Position numbers and translations under genes: made by a program. 64,000 nt of DNA from assembly GCF_001078595.1 (NCBI RefSeq), contig NZ_LFTY01000002.1, positions 2,661,773 to 2,725,772 of the forward strand, written 5' to 3'. Below the pieces are notes generated by a model that worked only from the letters and a program-made list of their open reading frames with translations, had not been told where the DNA came from and made no database searches. This stretch comes from Candidatus Rhodobacter oscarellae (GTDB lineage: Bacteria; Pseudomonadota; Alphaproteobacteria; Rhodobacterales; Rhodobacteraceae). This document shows, in pieces, positions 1-9,796 of the stretch; positions within the stretch are counted from its first letter, which is position 1; each line of letters opens with the position of its first letter.

Positions 1-29
1 ACCCAGCCTTAGACTTTGCGCGAACCGCC

Positions 30-692
30 CTAATACTGCGTCTCGGCATCCACGTCATACCCGAAGCGGCTGAAATCTTCAGCGAATATCTGAGCGATGA
101 TTTCCCGATCTGTAGCGGTCACAAGAACGGGTGCCTCGCTGCTCTGCATCTCTGCAATGCGTGTCTCTCGGGAATTCGCGTTCTCGATACCATCCTTGGA
201 CGGCTCGTCCCCCGCGATTTCGTTCAGCCAGCCGGTCACTGCTTGAAGCCCCTCCTCCAGACGGAAGACGCGGGCCCCTACGGGCACAAAATCCGTCATT
301 GGTCTGACGTGATTATCGAAGGCAAACGGGTCTTTTTGCAAGGCCTCGGGAAGTCCCTCCAACCAGGCCGAGAAGGACAAATCTGGTGACACGGACTGTT
401 CCCGCTCGCGCTGGAACATAAAAACAGAGGCAATCCTGTCTACTGGATGGCGGACGACAGAAAAGCTCATGTCAAAGAAGGTCTTGGGAAAATAGCGTTC
501 AAGGACCCAGGTCGGCACATGCTGAGGCGAGCTCTTGCTCCAACGCTCCCCTTCGGGCTGTGATAGGTAGCGCCGGTCCAAGAATGCCAGTTGGCCGAAG
601 CGGCGGGAAAGGTAAAGATTCACGGATGTGCCTGCGCATTTTGGGACATGCGCAAAGAAAATCACCTTCCCTGCCGCTCTGAAAATAGGCAA
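30..692 (-). CDS. Sulfotransferase family protein
   Basis: Probable PAPS-dependent sulfotransferase, 220 aa, which would transfer sulfate to a carbohydrate or other acceptor. HVPKCAGTS at residues 15-23 fits the 5'-phosphosulfate loop of the sulfotransferase family 2 type, and VVRHPVDRIASVF at 79-91 fits the 3'-phosphate-binding strand and helix. No signal peptide or membrane segment is visible. The first codon would be TTG, with AGAAGG about 10 nt upstream, so the start is uncertain. It opens a cluster of polysaccharide-modifying genes, and three more sulfotransferase-type genes, one broken, lie in this window. The acceptor cannot be inferred. Confidence 0.75.
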   Translation of the reverse strand: MPIFRAAGKVIFFAHVPKCAGTSVNLYLSRRFGQLAFLDRRYLSQPEGERWSKSSPQHVPTWVLERYFPKTFFDMSFSVVRHPVDRIASVFMFQREREQSVSPDLSFSAWLEGLPEALQKDPFAFDNHVRPMTDFVPVGARVFRLEEGLQAVTGWLNEIAGDEPSKDGIENANSRETRIAEMQSSEAPVLVTATDREIIAQIFAEDFSRFGYDVDAETQY

Positions 693-771
693 CGTTTTAA
701 CGCCTTCTAACTGTCCAAGCGTTCCTCAAAAGGCCACCATCCGCATCCTGGGTGACGGCCTCTCAGGAGGC

Positions 772-1542
772 TCATATTGTCGAGAAAGTTCCCGCCTTGC
801 GGGCCACAATCCATTCACGCCCACCATACTTAGATACATAGGGCTCGCCTACGGTGATGGCTTCGACAAACCCGGCTTCCCTCAGCAAGGTGCGCAGGCT
901 GTTGGGCGTATGCCACCACGAGGTTGGGTTCTCGATCGACGCCATCGGGTTGTCGCCTTCGGGGAAGATGACGCCTTCGTAGTTCTTCTTCTTGACGACA
1001 TTCCCCGTGTCGAAGCCGCGAGCCGCCGATGCGTCATGCTGAACCAAGCTGGAATGGTGAACTTGTGTGTCCAGAACAAGGACCGCTGTCTTCGGGACCT
1101 TGCCCATTAACTTGATCTGATCTTCGAGCGTGAGGTGGTAGAGTAGCCCGAGGATAACGCTGACGTCGAAGGTCGATTGGTTGAAATCCATGACATTGGA
1201 TTGAATGAACGTCACGCTTCCCAGATTTTCCGGCACTCGCGCAATGCGCCCGTCCACAGCGGTCGGTTCGAAACCGTATTCACAAGCGATCTGGGCGAAC
1301 AGACAGGGGCCTGCTCCGAGATCCGCCAGTTTCTTACCGATGGTTGGGTCTCGTTTGAGCGACTCCATGATCCATCTGAACGTTTCGGTGCGATGACGCC
1401 CTTCCGATGGGGCATTGATGTTGGGGAAGACGCTACGTTCTTTCATTAGTCGACCTTGAGCTTTCTGCACATCTTGGATCGTGCTGTTGGACAATGTTCC
1501 CCCTATCAACCCATTTTTTTGTGGTTTTGCAATAGATCCCAC
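772..1542 (-). CDS. Class I SAM-dependent methyltransferase
   Basis: A 256-aa Rossmann-type methyltransferase. LADLGAGPC at residues 72-80 is SAM-binding motif I, an acidic VDGR follows at the end of strand 2, and DVSVILGLLYHLT at 126-138 is the motif IV region with the FkbM/Methyltransf-type LYHL pattern. The substrate is unknown; its place between sulfotransferase genes suggests small-molecule or glycan methylation, which is inference. The annotated start is GTG, and an AAGGAG lies almost directly against it, so translation may begin slightly downstream. Confidence 0.7.
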   Translation of the reverse strand: MGSIAKPQKNGLIGGTLSNSTIQDVQKAQGRLMKERSVFPNINAPSEGRHRTETFRWIMESLKRDPTIGKKLADLGAGPCLFAQIACEYGFEPTAVDGRIARVPENLGSVTFIQSNVMDFNQSTFDVSVILGLLYHLTLEDQIKLMGKVPKTAVLVLDTQVHHSSLVQHDASAARGFDTGNVVKKKNYEGVIFPEGDNPMASIENPTSWWHTPNSLRTLLREAGFVEAITVGEPYVSKYGGREWIVARKAGTFSTI

Positions 1543-1601
1543 ACTCCTTGGTTGCAGCCCCTGTTTGATCTTTCGCCAAAGGGAGGCTAGCCATCCATAC
1601 T

Positions 1602-2617
1602 ATGAAAACGGTTATCCTTTGGGTTGGAAATTATTAGACAGGGACGTCTTTTCAACAGTCTTTGCTCTTTAAGAACCATGATCTGCTGGACCAGGCTGGC
1701 ATCGCTTACCCCCGAACCCCGCCCTATACAGGATCGCATCCCGTGGCCGCGGTTTGGGTCAAGAGCGTGGTCCCAGATGAATTCTATGGCGGCGCGGCGC
1801 GGGAGGCTATGGGCGCGCACTTATTGAAGACGCGTTTCGCGAGCACGACACGCTGCTCTTGTATTCCAAGGTCTTCACACGGGTTTTGTTCGATCCCGAA
1901 GCGGCACGGGCTTTTCGGGCGCTCTTCGGGGCGGACACGCAGTTCCATATTATGTTCACCACTCGACGTGTCGAAGAGATGCGCAACTCTCTCGCTGTAC
2001 AGATGCTGAAAACGGGTGGGCCAAAAAAGAATGACGTGTATTTTGGCTGCGATCCGGGCGTGGCCCTGGATCACGCACGGGTCTGCGACTACATCGCGGT
2101 GATCGACGCCTTCGAGGCGGTCTTTGAAACCACTGTCAAAATTGTTCAATACGAGACGCTCAAGCAGGATCCTAAGGGCTTTGCCTTGGCCTCGCTCGCG
2201 GCTATTCAGCCCGGTCTGGGCGAAGGCAGGGACCTCGTGCAGCCGCTGCCCGAAGAGCGCAACAGATCGCCGTCTCCGATCGCGATTTGGATCGCCGAGA
2301 TCTCGGCAGTCCTCGCCCGAAAGATGGGCCTGAGGAACCCCGAGACCAATACGCTTTTAACGCGGGCCGAACACCAGGCGATGTGCGCCCTTGGCGATCG
2401 CGTCAACGCGGCGCTCGTCGAGCGCGCGGCACATGTGGGGCAAGATTATGTGCCCTACCCCGCCAGTGAGCGCAAAAATTTGATGTTTCGCGACGAGGTC
2501 GATTTCGACAAATGGGTTCGCGTTGCGTCCGATATCGCGCAGGCCCCAAAGCCATGGCTGTCAGGGCTTGGTAGGCGGACGGCAGGACGCATTAGGCGAC
2601 AGTTTCAGAGGCGCTGA
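1602..2617 (+). pseudogene. Broken sulfotransferase-like gene (in-frame stop plus frameshift)
   Basis: Read as one gene, it starts at ATG 1602 with MKTVILWVGNY, meets a TAG stop at 1635-1637, and continues in the same frame as TGTSFQQSLLFKNHDLLDQAGIAYP. That is a 5'-phosphosulfate loop of the usual ...KTGTSxxQ type with the lysine codon (AAG) changed to TAG. A second lesion follows. The frame of VVPDEFYGGAAREAMGAH must shift by one base between about 1811 and 1826 to continue as LIEDAFREHDTLLLYSKVF and then open to 2617. An AGGGAGG lies ~16 nt before the ATG. About 338 codons in total, a normal length for the family. The last 26 bp overlap the convergent rgpF-like gene. A 252-aa product from TTG 1859 is possible but would lack the cofactor loop. 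Confidence 0.75.
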
Positions 2618-3764
2618 ATGCCGGGCTAGAAGCCCGAGCCAATGCCGACGGTGTCGCAACGGAAAGGCCCAGATCCGCGGCAAGAACCCCCAGGAGGCGC
2701 TCCACCCCATGCGCGAGCGTGCCATCCGTCTGGCCCCATTCCGGCTCGAACTCCTCGACCTGCAACGCCAGCGCCACAAGCTGTGCGATCACAGGTGCCT
2801 TGATCCAACACACCGTACCTGCCGGGAAGCTAAAGCGCGCCGGCATCTGCCCCGGTCGCAGCCGCTTGATGAGGGCTTCGACCCGCGCGCGGTTGGCGCC
2901 CCAGTGGCCCGGCCCGTCATAGGCATGCCCCTCTGGCACAAGCAACGCCGCGTGCGGGTCACTCAAGAAGGACCTGAGCATTGCCGGTGCATCCTCAGAC
3001 GGCAGGACCCCCTCTAAGAGCGCGTTGCGCCAACCTGCCCCGTCCCTAAGATGGGTAGAGGCCTTGGTGTGCAATTTGCAAACAGCCTGATATTGGCTCA
3101 GCAGGCCGCCATTAACCAGTTGGGTGAAGGGCAGGACGTCGCGACCGCGATTCGGCATCGCCACAACGTACGCGCGCGGCCAGGCGCTGCGGATCTCCGT
3201 GATCAGTTGAGCGGCGTGCTCGGCCGTTTCGGTCACGGTGACATAAAGATCAAAGCCGATTTGCAGTTTGTGCAGACGCGCTTCTATTTCGGCCCAAAGC
3301 TTGGGGTAGAACACATGCACGACGACCGCGATATCGGCGGGCGCACAGGGCGCGCCTGCGAGGGGCCCATAGGCCGCCGCATCCGGGACGGGATCAACGC
3401 AGACCAACCGCTGCGCCCGGCCTTTGGAGATGTAGTGCCAAAGCGCGCCCTCAAAGGACTCCAACCCGATTTCAGAGTTGTGCCGCAGATATGCCCTCGG
3501 AGAAAACAGCGGACTTGGCTGCAGCCCCGAGCGTTCTCCTTGGGTCAGGTAGTGGCGGAGCGGAAACCGCAGATGGACCGGATGGAGCAAGGGATGCGCC
3601 TTGCGATAGAACGCCGGATCAAACATCCCCGACGCCTGGATACGCCTCAGCCGCCAAGGAGGCACCGTTGACGACAAGAAGAGTTTCACGGCCAACACGC
3701 AATAATGCAGCGCAAGCTTCAGCCACCTCATCGACGGAACCCATGTTGAAATTGTCGACCGCAT
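2592..3764 (-). CDS. Rhamnan synthesis protein F (RgpF) family
   Basis: A 390-aa protein resembling the RgpF/rhamnan synthesis F family, associated with polysaccharide assembly and often found with glycosyltransferases. Diagnostic stretches are YVTVTET at ~174-180, NRGRDVLPF at 205-213, KLHTK at 230-234, then a GHAYDGPGHWGAN stretch and a C-terminal FSFPAGTVCWIKA ... EFEPEWGQTDGTLAHGVERLLG block. A hydrophobic stretch at ~17-31 may be a membrane anchor. It is convergent with the broken sulfotransferase and divergent from the large glycosyltransferase, with which it shares a ~160-bp promoter region. A decayed second copy lies near 20.6-21.3 kb. Confidence 0.75.
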   Translation of the reverse strand: MRSTISTWVPSMRWLKLALHYCVLAVKLFLSSTVPPWRLRRIQASGMFDPAFYRKAHPLLHPVHLRFPLRHYLTQGERSGLQPSPLFSPRAYLRHNSEIGLESFEGALWHYISKGRAQRLVCVDPVPDAAAYGPLAGAPCAPADIAVVVHVFYPKLWAEIEARLHKLQIGFDLYVTVTETAEHAAQLITEIRSAWPRAYVVAMPNRGRDVLPFTQLVNGGLLSQYQAVCKLHTKASTHLRDGAGWRNALLEGVLPSEDAPAMLRSFLSDPHAALLVPEGHAYDGPGHWGANRARVEALIKRLRPGQMPARFSFPAGTVCWIKAPVIAQLVALALQVEEFEPEWGQTDGTLAHGVERLLGVLAADLGLSVATPSALARASSPAFSASETVA

Positions 3765-3925
3765 GAGTTGACTTTACCCGGATTCAAAACACACCTCATT
3801 GCGCGGCGCTTCAAAGGCGCAGGCCCCTCTTTTTTCGACATGACAACAGTAGCCATACTACCCCTGGCGCTGTAGGTGGAGAGTATATTATGTAGCTCAA
3901 AGCTATAGAGGATTAAGCCAATAAA

Positions 3926-6900
3926 ATGCCAAAAACTGCGGGTTACGTCGATGCTATTCTCGATAATACGATTATTGGTTGGGCTTGGCTACCAGGCAGA
4001 CCAGGAGAGTCCGTTAAGGTAGAATACATACTGGACGGCGCAACCAAGGCACAGGCGGAGGCCAAGCTTTTTCGGGCCGATCTCGCCGATGCAGGTATCG
4101 GGCACGGGTTTCATGCTTTCGAAATCATCCTACCACCAAGCATGGATCCCCCGGCGTCCCTAAACGACGTGGAAGTCCGCGTGGTTGAAACCGGAACGCG
4201 GCTTAAATCTTCGTCCGCCAGACCGGCCCAAGGCTCCTTGGTCGGGCAAGTGAAATCCATGGTGCGTGGTCTTATTGGCAGCTACCAATCGCTCGCCAAG
4301 CCACAGCAAGCCGCAGAGCCAGACCCGACCACCGCCACATTACAACCCGCAGAGCCCATGCGCGGCTGCATTGAGAGCATCAGCGACGCAATCCTAAGCG
4401 GTTGGCTTTACGCGCCGGGGGTGGTGGAATGCGTCCCGGTCCTGTTCGTGGATGGCAAGCCGGCGGCGCTTTTGGCGTGGGGTGCGCCACGCAGCGATAT
4501 CGACGCAACGCTTGGCAGTCGTGGAACTCAGGGCTTTAAATTTAGCGTGAATGGCCTGCGGGCGGGCATGAAGGTCAGCCTCTATGCGCTGCAGGACACG
4601 CGGCTAGAGCTTGTAGCGGAAACGATCGCTGCAAAGAATGTCCCGGAAACTTCAATCATGAAGTCGCTTACCGCCGCGGCCCAGATTGCGCGGCAACCCG
4701 GCGCGGTGGCCGTGACCTGCTGGGACGGCGGGCACAACCCGATCGGGCGCGCCAAGGTCTTGTGCGACGTCGCGCGCACCCGGCACCCGGTGGTGTTGTT
4801 CGTCTATCTCTTCAAGGAGTTCGGCGGGGAAATCTGGCCACCCATGCGGGAAAGCGAACACATGATCGTCGCAATCCCATGGGCAGAGCGACAACAATAT
4901 CACCGCTTGATGCGCGCCATGGGCATCGCCTTCGACACGGTTTGGATTTGCAAGCCGCGGATGCCCTCCTTCTTGCTGGCCTCCAAAGTGGCTAGGCCCG
5001 AGGCCAAGTTGATCCTAGATCTCGACGACAACGAGGAACATTTTTCTCGCTCCAAGGCGAGCCGAGATAAGGCCTACGGGCTGCCAACGATTGGGCTGAG
5101 CCGAGCCGCAACCGAACGCGTGCCGGCCCGCACCGCCGCCAGCATCACGCTTAAGGAGGAGTTTGACGCAGCCTTCGTGCGCCATGTGCGCAGGCCTACG
5201 CCCAAACGCAAAATAGATAACACGACCAACAACGCCGAGCGCCCCCTAAAGATTGGCTTCATTGGCACCGTGCGCCCGCATAAGCGGATCTTGGAAGTCG
5301 CGCAGATAATCCAGGACATCAAGAAGCGCTCTAACCTGAACATCTCCTTTCATGTTGCTGGCGACATCAACCCCGACCAACTGCGGGTCTCTTTGCAAAA
5401 GGCCGGCGCAGAGACTGGCGGCAATATCTTGCAGCACAAACTCAGCGCCCATCTTGCAGAGATGGACATCATTTTGACGGGATACGCCTCCTCAGAGGGC
5501 ATGGATGACAAGATCACCCGGTATCAGATTTCCTCGAAGATCGGCGACGCACTGAGCGTCCAACGCCCCGTTTTGGTGCCCAAATCAGCAAGCGTGATGG
5601 ACCTTGCGGACACGGACGGCGTCTTTCTTTTCACGGAAGAGGACTTTGAAGAGCAGCTCAAGGCCGCTTTGGCCTACCGTGGCCAGGCGCGCCTGCCGCA
5701 TGAATTCACCTTCGACGGCGGCTATGCGGGATTCACCCAAGCCTTGGCCGTCGCCGAGAAGGCACCACGCGCAGCCGTTGCTCTGGCGCAGCTGTTCCCC
5801 GGAAGCGAGCCGGAAAGACGCGCGCCCTCAAAACCTGTCCTACTGCTGGTCTGGAAGCAGCATGATGCCGGGCTTTACGGCCGCCGGATTGATCAAATCG
5901 CGCGCACCTACCGCCGCGCCTTCCCTGACCATAGGGTCGTTGTGCTCGAGTTCTTGCACGCAACATCTGACGAGCAATACCGAGAGGGACGGCAGGCCTT
6001 CATGTCCGACCACCTACAGCTTGTGCATCTGGGCGATCTAAAGCGCGAAGGCGTGTATGTTGATGACGATGGCGTCGCCTACCACCAGATCTACATGCGC
6101 GCGTTTGCCCTACTCGAAGGCATGGTGATCGACTTCCTTGCCGCACAGAACATTACACCTGCGAACGCGACGGTCGTGCTCTTTCCTTACATCAACTCTC
6201 TTGAGCGACTGTACGATGTTCTGTCCCCCTATACTGTTGTCGTGGACGTCGTCGACAATCAGCTTTCATGGGCCAAAGGGGCGGCGGTCACACAGATCAA
6301 GACCCAATACAACATCTTAGCCAGGCTGGCGCATCGCCTGGTGTTCAACTCGCAGCGGAACTTAGATTTTTTCCGCTCCTCGGGCATTGTCCAGAGCGAT
6401 ATAGAGGCGGCAGCCCATGTCATTCCGAATTGGTACACGTTGCCGGCTGGCTTTAATCGCACCCCTAATCAAGACCGGAACACACAATTCGAGATCGTCT
6501 ATAGCGGCAATATGAACGACAGGATTGACTGGGATCTCGTCGTTGCGTTGGCGCAGCTGGACCCGCATATCAGGCTGCATCTGGTGGGCGCCGCAATGCG
6601 GGCCAAGGACGGGTTCTATCAGGCGCTTGAGCAACCAAACGTAGTCTTCCACGGCCCCAAGCCCGAACGCGATCTCTTGCCATTTCTGAGCCGGGCCGAT
6701 CTTGCGATCATGCCACACACGGCGGACAAGGTGTCCACCTTTATGAACCCGCTGAAGCTGTATATGTACCGCGCCGTTGGCCTGCATACGGTTTCGACCG
6801 ATGTACCCGGTATCGAGGCGAACGCCCTCCTGACGATCTGCGAAACTCACGAGCGCTTCTTGGCCACCATTCAGGCGAAGCTGGACCAGGGTACGCCGGG

Positions 6901-7003
6901 TGCAACCGAGCCCGCGCCGGAGATGCCACAACAGGCGGCGGATTATGTTCACCTACTAACGGATTGCTTTGCCCAGACGGACCCGCCCGCGCCGGGCGCC
7001 TGA
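3926..7003 (+). CDS. Large protein with two glycosyltransferase domains
   Basis: A 1025-aa cytosolic protein. Residues ~6-90 and ~144-235 look like two copies of one beta-rich module, each with a G-x-(V/I)-(D/E)-x-I ... GW pattern. A first GT-B-like domain follows (~258-620), with KIGFIGTVRPHKRILEVA near 442 as its UDP-sugar-binding half. A second GT-B-like domain (~637-1015) has FEIVYSGNMNDRIDWDLVVAL near 854 and a late HTADKVSTFMNPLKLYMY stretch typical of GT4 enzymes. Two transferase domains in one chain suggest that two consecutive sugars are added; this is inference. Start ATG follows GAGGATTAAG at a rather long spacing. It is convergent with the epimerase relic. Confidence 0.75.
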   Translation: MPKTAGYVDAILDNTIIGWAWLPGRPGESVKVEYILDGATKAQAEAKLFRADLADAGIGHGFHAFEIILPPSMDPPASLNDVEVRVVETGTRLKSSSARPAQGSLVGQVKSMVRGLIGSYQSLAKPQQAAEPDPTTATLQPAEPMRGCIESISDAILSGWLYAPGVVECVPVLFVDGKPAALLAWGAPRSDIDATLGSRGTQGFKFSVNGLRAGMKVSLYALQDTRLELVAETIAAKNVPETSIMKSLTAAAQIARQPGAVAVTCWDGGHNPIGRAKVLCDVARTRHPVVLFVYLFKEFGGEIWPPMRESEHMIVAIPWAERQQYHRLMRAMGIAFDTVWICKPRMPSFLLASKVARPEAKLILDLDDNEEHFSRSKASRDKAYGLPTIGLSRAATERVPARTAASITLKEEFDAAFVRHVRRPTPKRKIDNTTNNAERPLKIGFIGTVRPHKRILEVAQIIQDIKKRSNLNISFHVAGDINPDQLRVSLQKAGAETGGNILQHKLSAHLAEMDIILTGYASSEGMDDKITRYQISSKIGDALSVQRPVLVPKSASVMDLADTDGVFLFTEEDFEEQLKAALAYRGQARLPHEFTFDGGYAGFTQALAVAEKAPRAAVALAQLFPGSEPERRAPSKPVLLLVWKQHDAGLYGRRIDQIARTYRRAFPDHRVVVLEFLHATSDEQYREGRQAFMSDHLQLVHLGDLKREGVYVDDDGVAYHQIYMRAFALLEGMVIDFLAAQNITPANATVVLFPYINSLERLYDVLSPYTVVVDVVDNQLSWAKGAAVTQIKTQYNILARLAHRLVFNSQRNLDFFRSSGIVQSDIEAAAHVIPNWYTLPAGFNRTPNQDRNTQFEIVYSGNMNDRIDWDLVVALAQLDPHIRLHLVGAAMRAKDGFYQALEQPNVVFHGPKPERDLLPFLSRADLAIMPHTADKVSTFMNPLKLYMYRAVGLHTVSTDVPGIEANALLTICETHERFLATIQAKLDQGTPGATEPAPEMPQQAADYVHLLTDCFAQTDPPAPGA

Positions 7004-7008
7004 GCTGC

Positions 7009-7206
7009 TCAAACGCTGCCGTAATTACGGTGCCATTCGTCGAAACGCGTGACGCCCTGGGTGATACCTGTACGGGGGGTATATCCGGTTAGCCTCCGCA
7101 ACAGGTCCGCATTTACCCAGGTAGCCGGCACATCGCCGGGCTGCATCGGCAGCAAGTTACGCATCGCTGGCTTGCCGGTCGCGGCCTCAATCGCAGTGAC
7201 CTGCCC
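7009..7206 (-). pseudogene. 3' fragment of a UDP-glucuronate epimerase gene
   Basis: The last ~62 codons match the C-terminus of the intact epimerase at 21331-22341: AIEAATGKPAMRNLLPMQPG here against AIEAATGTPAARNLLPMQPG there, then DVPATW, ADLL, LTGY and a G(I/V)T(Q/E)GV ... W ending. Homology stops near 7200, where the sequence becomes unrelated and AT-rich. The NAD-binding Rossmann half and the active site are missing, so this is a truncated relic. It lies 5 bp from the end of the convergent glycosyltransferase gene. Confidence 0.85.
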
Positions 7207-7605
7207 TGCTAAAAATGGCGAGATCACCAGAAGATTATTGAGAATACTTTTTCTTTAAAGGTTCGCCAGCCTTGCACAATTTTGACCGAAGGCCAACGCG
7301 ACGCATCGCCAGACAGATTTCTCCTATCCCCTCGCCGCTACCGGTTTTGGCTTTTGCGAAAACGTCCTGATCTGGAACCACTTCACGCGGCTGCCATCTG
7401 GGTCGGTTTTGGTCTCGTGCCGGATGGGGTGGCCGTTCGTGGATTGCTTCATGAACCCGGCGCGAACCCGCCGCGAAATCCTTTCTTCTAGCCCCACCAA
7501 CCGACCCGCGCTAGGGTTGCATCCAGGCCTGGGCGTGCCCCAGCTGTCATCGAACGGTCACGCCCGCCCCCTATTCAAGTTCCAGTACCTATAGGAGTGC
7601 TTGCT
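7207..7605. other. Gene-free spacer between epimerase relic and cpdB
   Basis: About 400 bases with no reading frame that resembles a protein. This is probably the deletion scar upstream of the epimerase fragment plus the cpdB leader. A Shine-Dalgarno-like ATAGGAG (7591-7597) sits 8 nt before the preferred cpdB start. No promoter boxes or hairpin stood out. Confidence 0.4.
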
Positions 7606-9582
7606 ATGCCCACAAAGAATTATAACCTGATCTCTCGTCGGACTTTCCTTGCCGGCGCCGCCGCAGGAGCCACCTTGATCGCGCTGCACCCTTTCTCGGC
7701 CCGCGCGGCCGCCGGGCAGGTCCATCTGCGTCTCATGGAGACGACGGATCTGCACGTGCATGTCTTCCCGTATGACTACTATGCGGACCGGCCCCGCGAC
7801 ACTGTTGGGCTTAGCCGCGCGGCCTCCATCGTGCGCGGGATCCGCGCCGAGGCGGCGAACTCGATGCTGCTCGACAATGGCGACCTGATCCAGGGCAACC
7901 CGATGGGCGACTACATCGCCTACGAGCGCGGCATGAAGGAGGGCGACAGCCACCCCATCGTGACCGCGATGAACGTGCTGGGCTATGACGCCGCCACCAT
8001 CGGCAACCACGAGTTCAACTACGGGCTGGATTTCCTGATGAAGTCCATGGCCGGGGCGGATTTCCCGGTGGTGCTGTCGAATGTGGCGCTGGAACTGGGC
8101 GCGGCCCCGCGGCAGGACAAGACGCTGTTCAGGCCCTATGTGATCCTGGACCGCCGGGTCACCGACGGCGCGGGCGCGGCGCATGCCATCAAGGTGGGGC
8201 TGATCGGCTTCACCCCGCCGCAGATCATGAACTGGGACCGCAAGCACCTGGAGGGCAACGTGGAGGTGCGCGACATCGTGGCCACCGCAAGGGCCTATGT
8301 GCCCGAGATGAAGGAGGCCGGCGCCGACATCATCATCGCGCTCAGCCATTCCGGCATCGGCGCGCCGGAGGGCGAGATGCTCGAGCACGCCTCGACCGCC
8401 CTGGGCGGCGTCGATGGGATCGACGCGATCCTCACGGGGCACACGCATCTGGTCTTCCCGGGCCCGAAACACGAGAGCACCGACGTGGTGGACCCCGCCG
8501 CGGGCACGCTGATGGGCACGCCCGCCACAATGGGCGGCTTCTGGGGCTCGCATCTGGGGCTGATCGACCTGATGCTGGAGAAGTCCGGCGGCGAATGGCG
8601 CGTGATGGCGCATGAGAGCTCCGCGCGCCCGATATCGAAGCGCAACGAGGACCGCTCGATCACCGCCCTGGTGGAGGACGACGCCGAGGTCCTCGCCTCC
8701 GTCCAGCAGGAGCATGACGAGACGCTGGCCTATGTGCGCCGCGGGGTGGGCAAGACCTCGGCGCCCCTGCACAGCTACTTTGCGCTGGTGGCGGATGACC
8801 CCTCGGTGCAGATCGTGTCGATCGCGCAGAAATGGTACATCTCCGAGATGCTGGCGGGCACGGAATACGCGGGCCTGCCGATCCTGTCGGCGGCGGCGCC
8901 CTTTAAGGCGGGCGGCCGCGGCGGGCCGGAGTATTTCACCGACGTGCCCGCGGGCGACGTGGCAATCAAGAACGTGGCGGATCTCTACCTCTACCCCAAC
9001 ACGGTGCGGGCGGTGAAGGTGAACGGCGCGCAGGTGAAGGACTGGCTGGAGCGCTCGGCGGGCATGTTCAACCAGGTGGCGCCAGGGGCCAGGGACGCCG
9101 AGCTTTTGAACCCCAGCTTCCCCAGCTACAATTTCGACGTGATTGACGGGGTGTCGTACCAGATCGACCTCTCCGAGCCGTCAAAATTCGACCCCAAGGG
9201 CGGCATGGCCAACCCGGGCGCGAACCGGATCGTGAACCTGACCTACGAGGGGGCGCCGGTGACCGACGAGATGGAGTTCGTCATCGCCACGAACAACTAC
9301 CGCGCCTCGGGCGGCGGGGACTTCCCGGGCGCCAAGGGCGACACGATCATCTTCGAGGCCCCGGACACGAACCGCGACGTGATCGTGCGCTACATCGTCG
9401 AGCAGGGCACGATCAACCCCTCGGCGGACGCGAACTGGACCTTCAAGCCGTTGGACGGCGCGACGGTGCTGTTTGACACCGGCCCCGCGGCGAAGGGCTA
9501 TGCGGAGGATGTCAAAGGCGTGACCATCGAGGAGGCCGGCGATGGCGCCGAGGGCTTCGCCCGGTTCCGCCTGCAGCTCTGA
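7606..9582 (+). CDS. cpdB: 2',3'-cyclic-nucleotide 2'-phosphodiesterase / 3'-nucleotidase
   Basis: A 658-aa periplasmic bifunctional nucleotidase that hydrolyses 2',3'-cyclic nucleotides and 3'-nucleotides to release phosphate. The N-terminus has a Tat signal (SRRTFLAG at residues 10-17, then a hydrophobic stretch ending in an alanine-rich site). The metallophosphatase motifs appear in order: TTDLHVHVFPYDYY, DNGDLIQGNPMGDY, IGNHEFNYG, LSHSGIG and GHTHLVFP. A C-terminal 5'-nucleotidase domain follows (roughly 370-620). ATG 7606 is preferred over GTG 7597 because ATAGGAG is then 8 nt upstream. The final ~14 codons and the terminator are duplicated in the family 1 repeats downstream. Confidence 0.93.
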   Translation: MPTKNYNLISRRTFLAGAAAGATLIALHPFSARAAAGQVHLRLMETTDLHVHVFPYDYYADRPRDTVGLSRAASIVRGIRAEAANSMLLDNGDLIQGNPMGDYIAYERGMKEGDSHPIVTAMNVLGYDAATIGNHEFNYGLDFLMKSMAGADFPVVLSNVALELGAAPRQDKTLFRPYVILDRRVTDGAGAAHAIKVGLIGFTPPQIMNWDRKHLEGNVEVRDIVATARAYVPEMKEAGADIIIALSHSGIGAPEGEMLEHASTALGGVDGIDAILTGHTHLVFPGPKHESTDVVDPAAGTLMGTPATMGGFWGSHLGLIDLMLEKSGGEWRVMAHESSARPISKRNEDRSITALVEDDAEVLASVQQEHDETLAYVRRGVGKTSAPLHSYFALVADDPSVQIVSIAQKWYISEMLAGTEYAGLPILSAAAPFKAGGRGGPEYFTDVPAGDVAIKNVADLYLYPNTVRAVKVNGAQVKDWLERSAGMFNQVAPGARDAELLNPSFPSYNFDVIDGVSYQIDLSEPSKFDPKGGMANPGANRIVNLTYEGAPVTDEMEFVIATNNYRASGGGDFPGAKGDTIIFEAPDTNRDVIVRYIVEQGTINPSADANWTFKPLDGATVLFDTGPAAKGYAEDVKGVTIEEAGDGAEGFARFRLQL

Positions 9583-9592
9583 TGCACTGAGG

Positions 9593-9625
9593 CCGCCGGG
9601 GCAGGCCCCCCCCCCGCCCCGGCGG
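9593..9625 (+). terminator. Hairpin after cpdB
   Basis: CCGCCGGGGC (9593-9602) pairs perfectly with GCCCCGGCGG (9616-9625). The loop contains a run of ten C (9606-9615). Only a short T run (GTTT) follows, so this is a plausible but weak intrinsic terminator. The same tail, in altered form, is present at the end of each family 1 repeat. Confidence 0.55.
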
Positions 9626-9796
9626 CGTTTGGAACGAAAACTCAAGGTCGGCTCTGAGCCCCTTTCACCGATGCTGCGCTGCGCACGAATGTCCGGTCTT
9701 GGAGCGACGGCCAAAAACGTGACAATATCAAACAGAGTTTTGCCAAGGGGTTGTGGCCCAAGATTTTCCAACCATTTCAGCAAGACCACTCGAAGT

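Noticed and set aside
1635-1637. TAG in the sulfotransferase frame as a recoded codon
   Set aside because: A second, unrelated frameshift downstream makes ordinary gene decay the simpler explanation, and no recoding machinery is visible.
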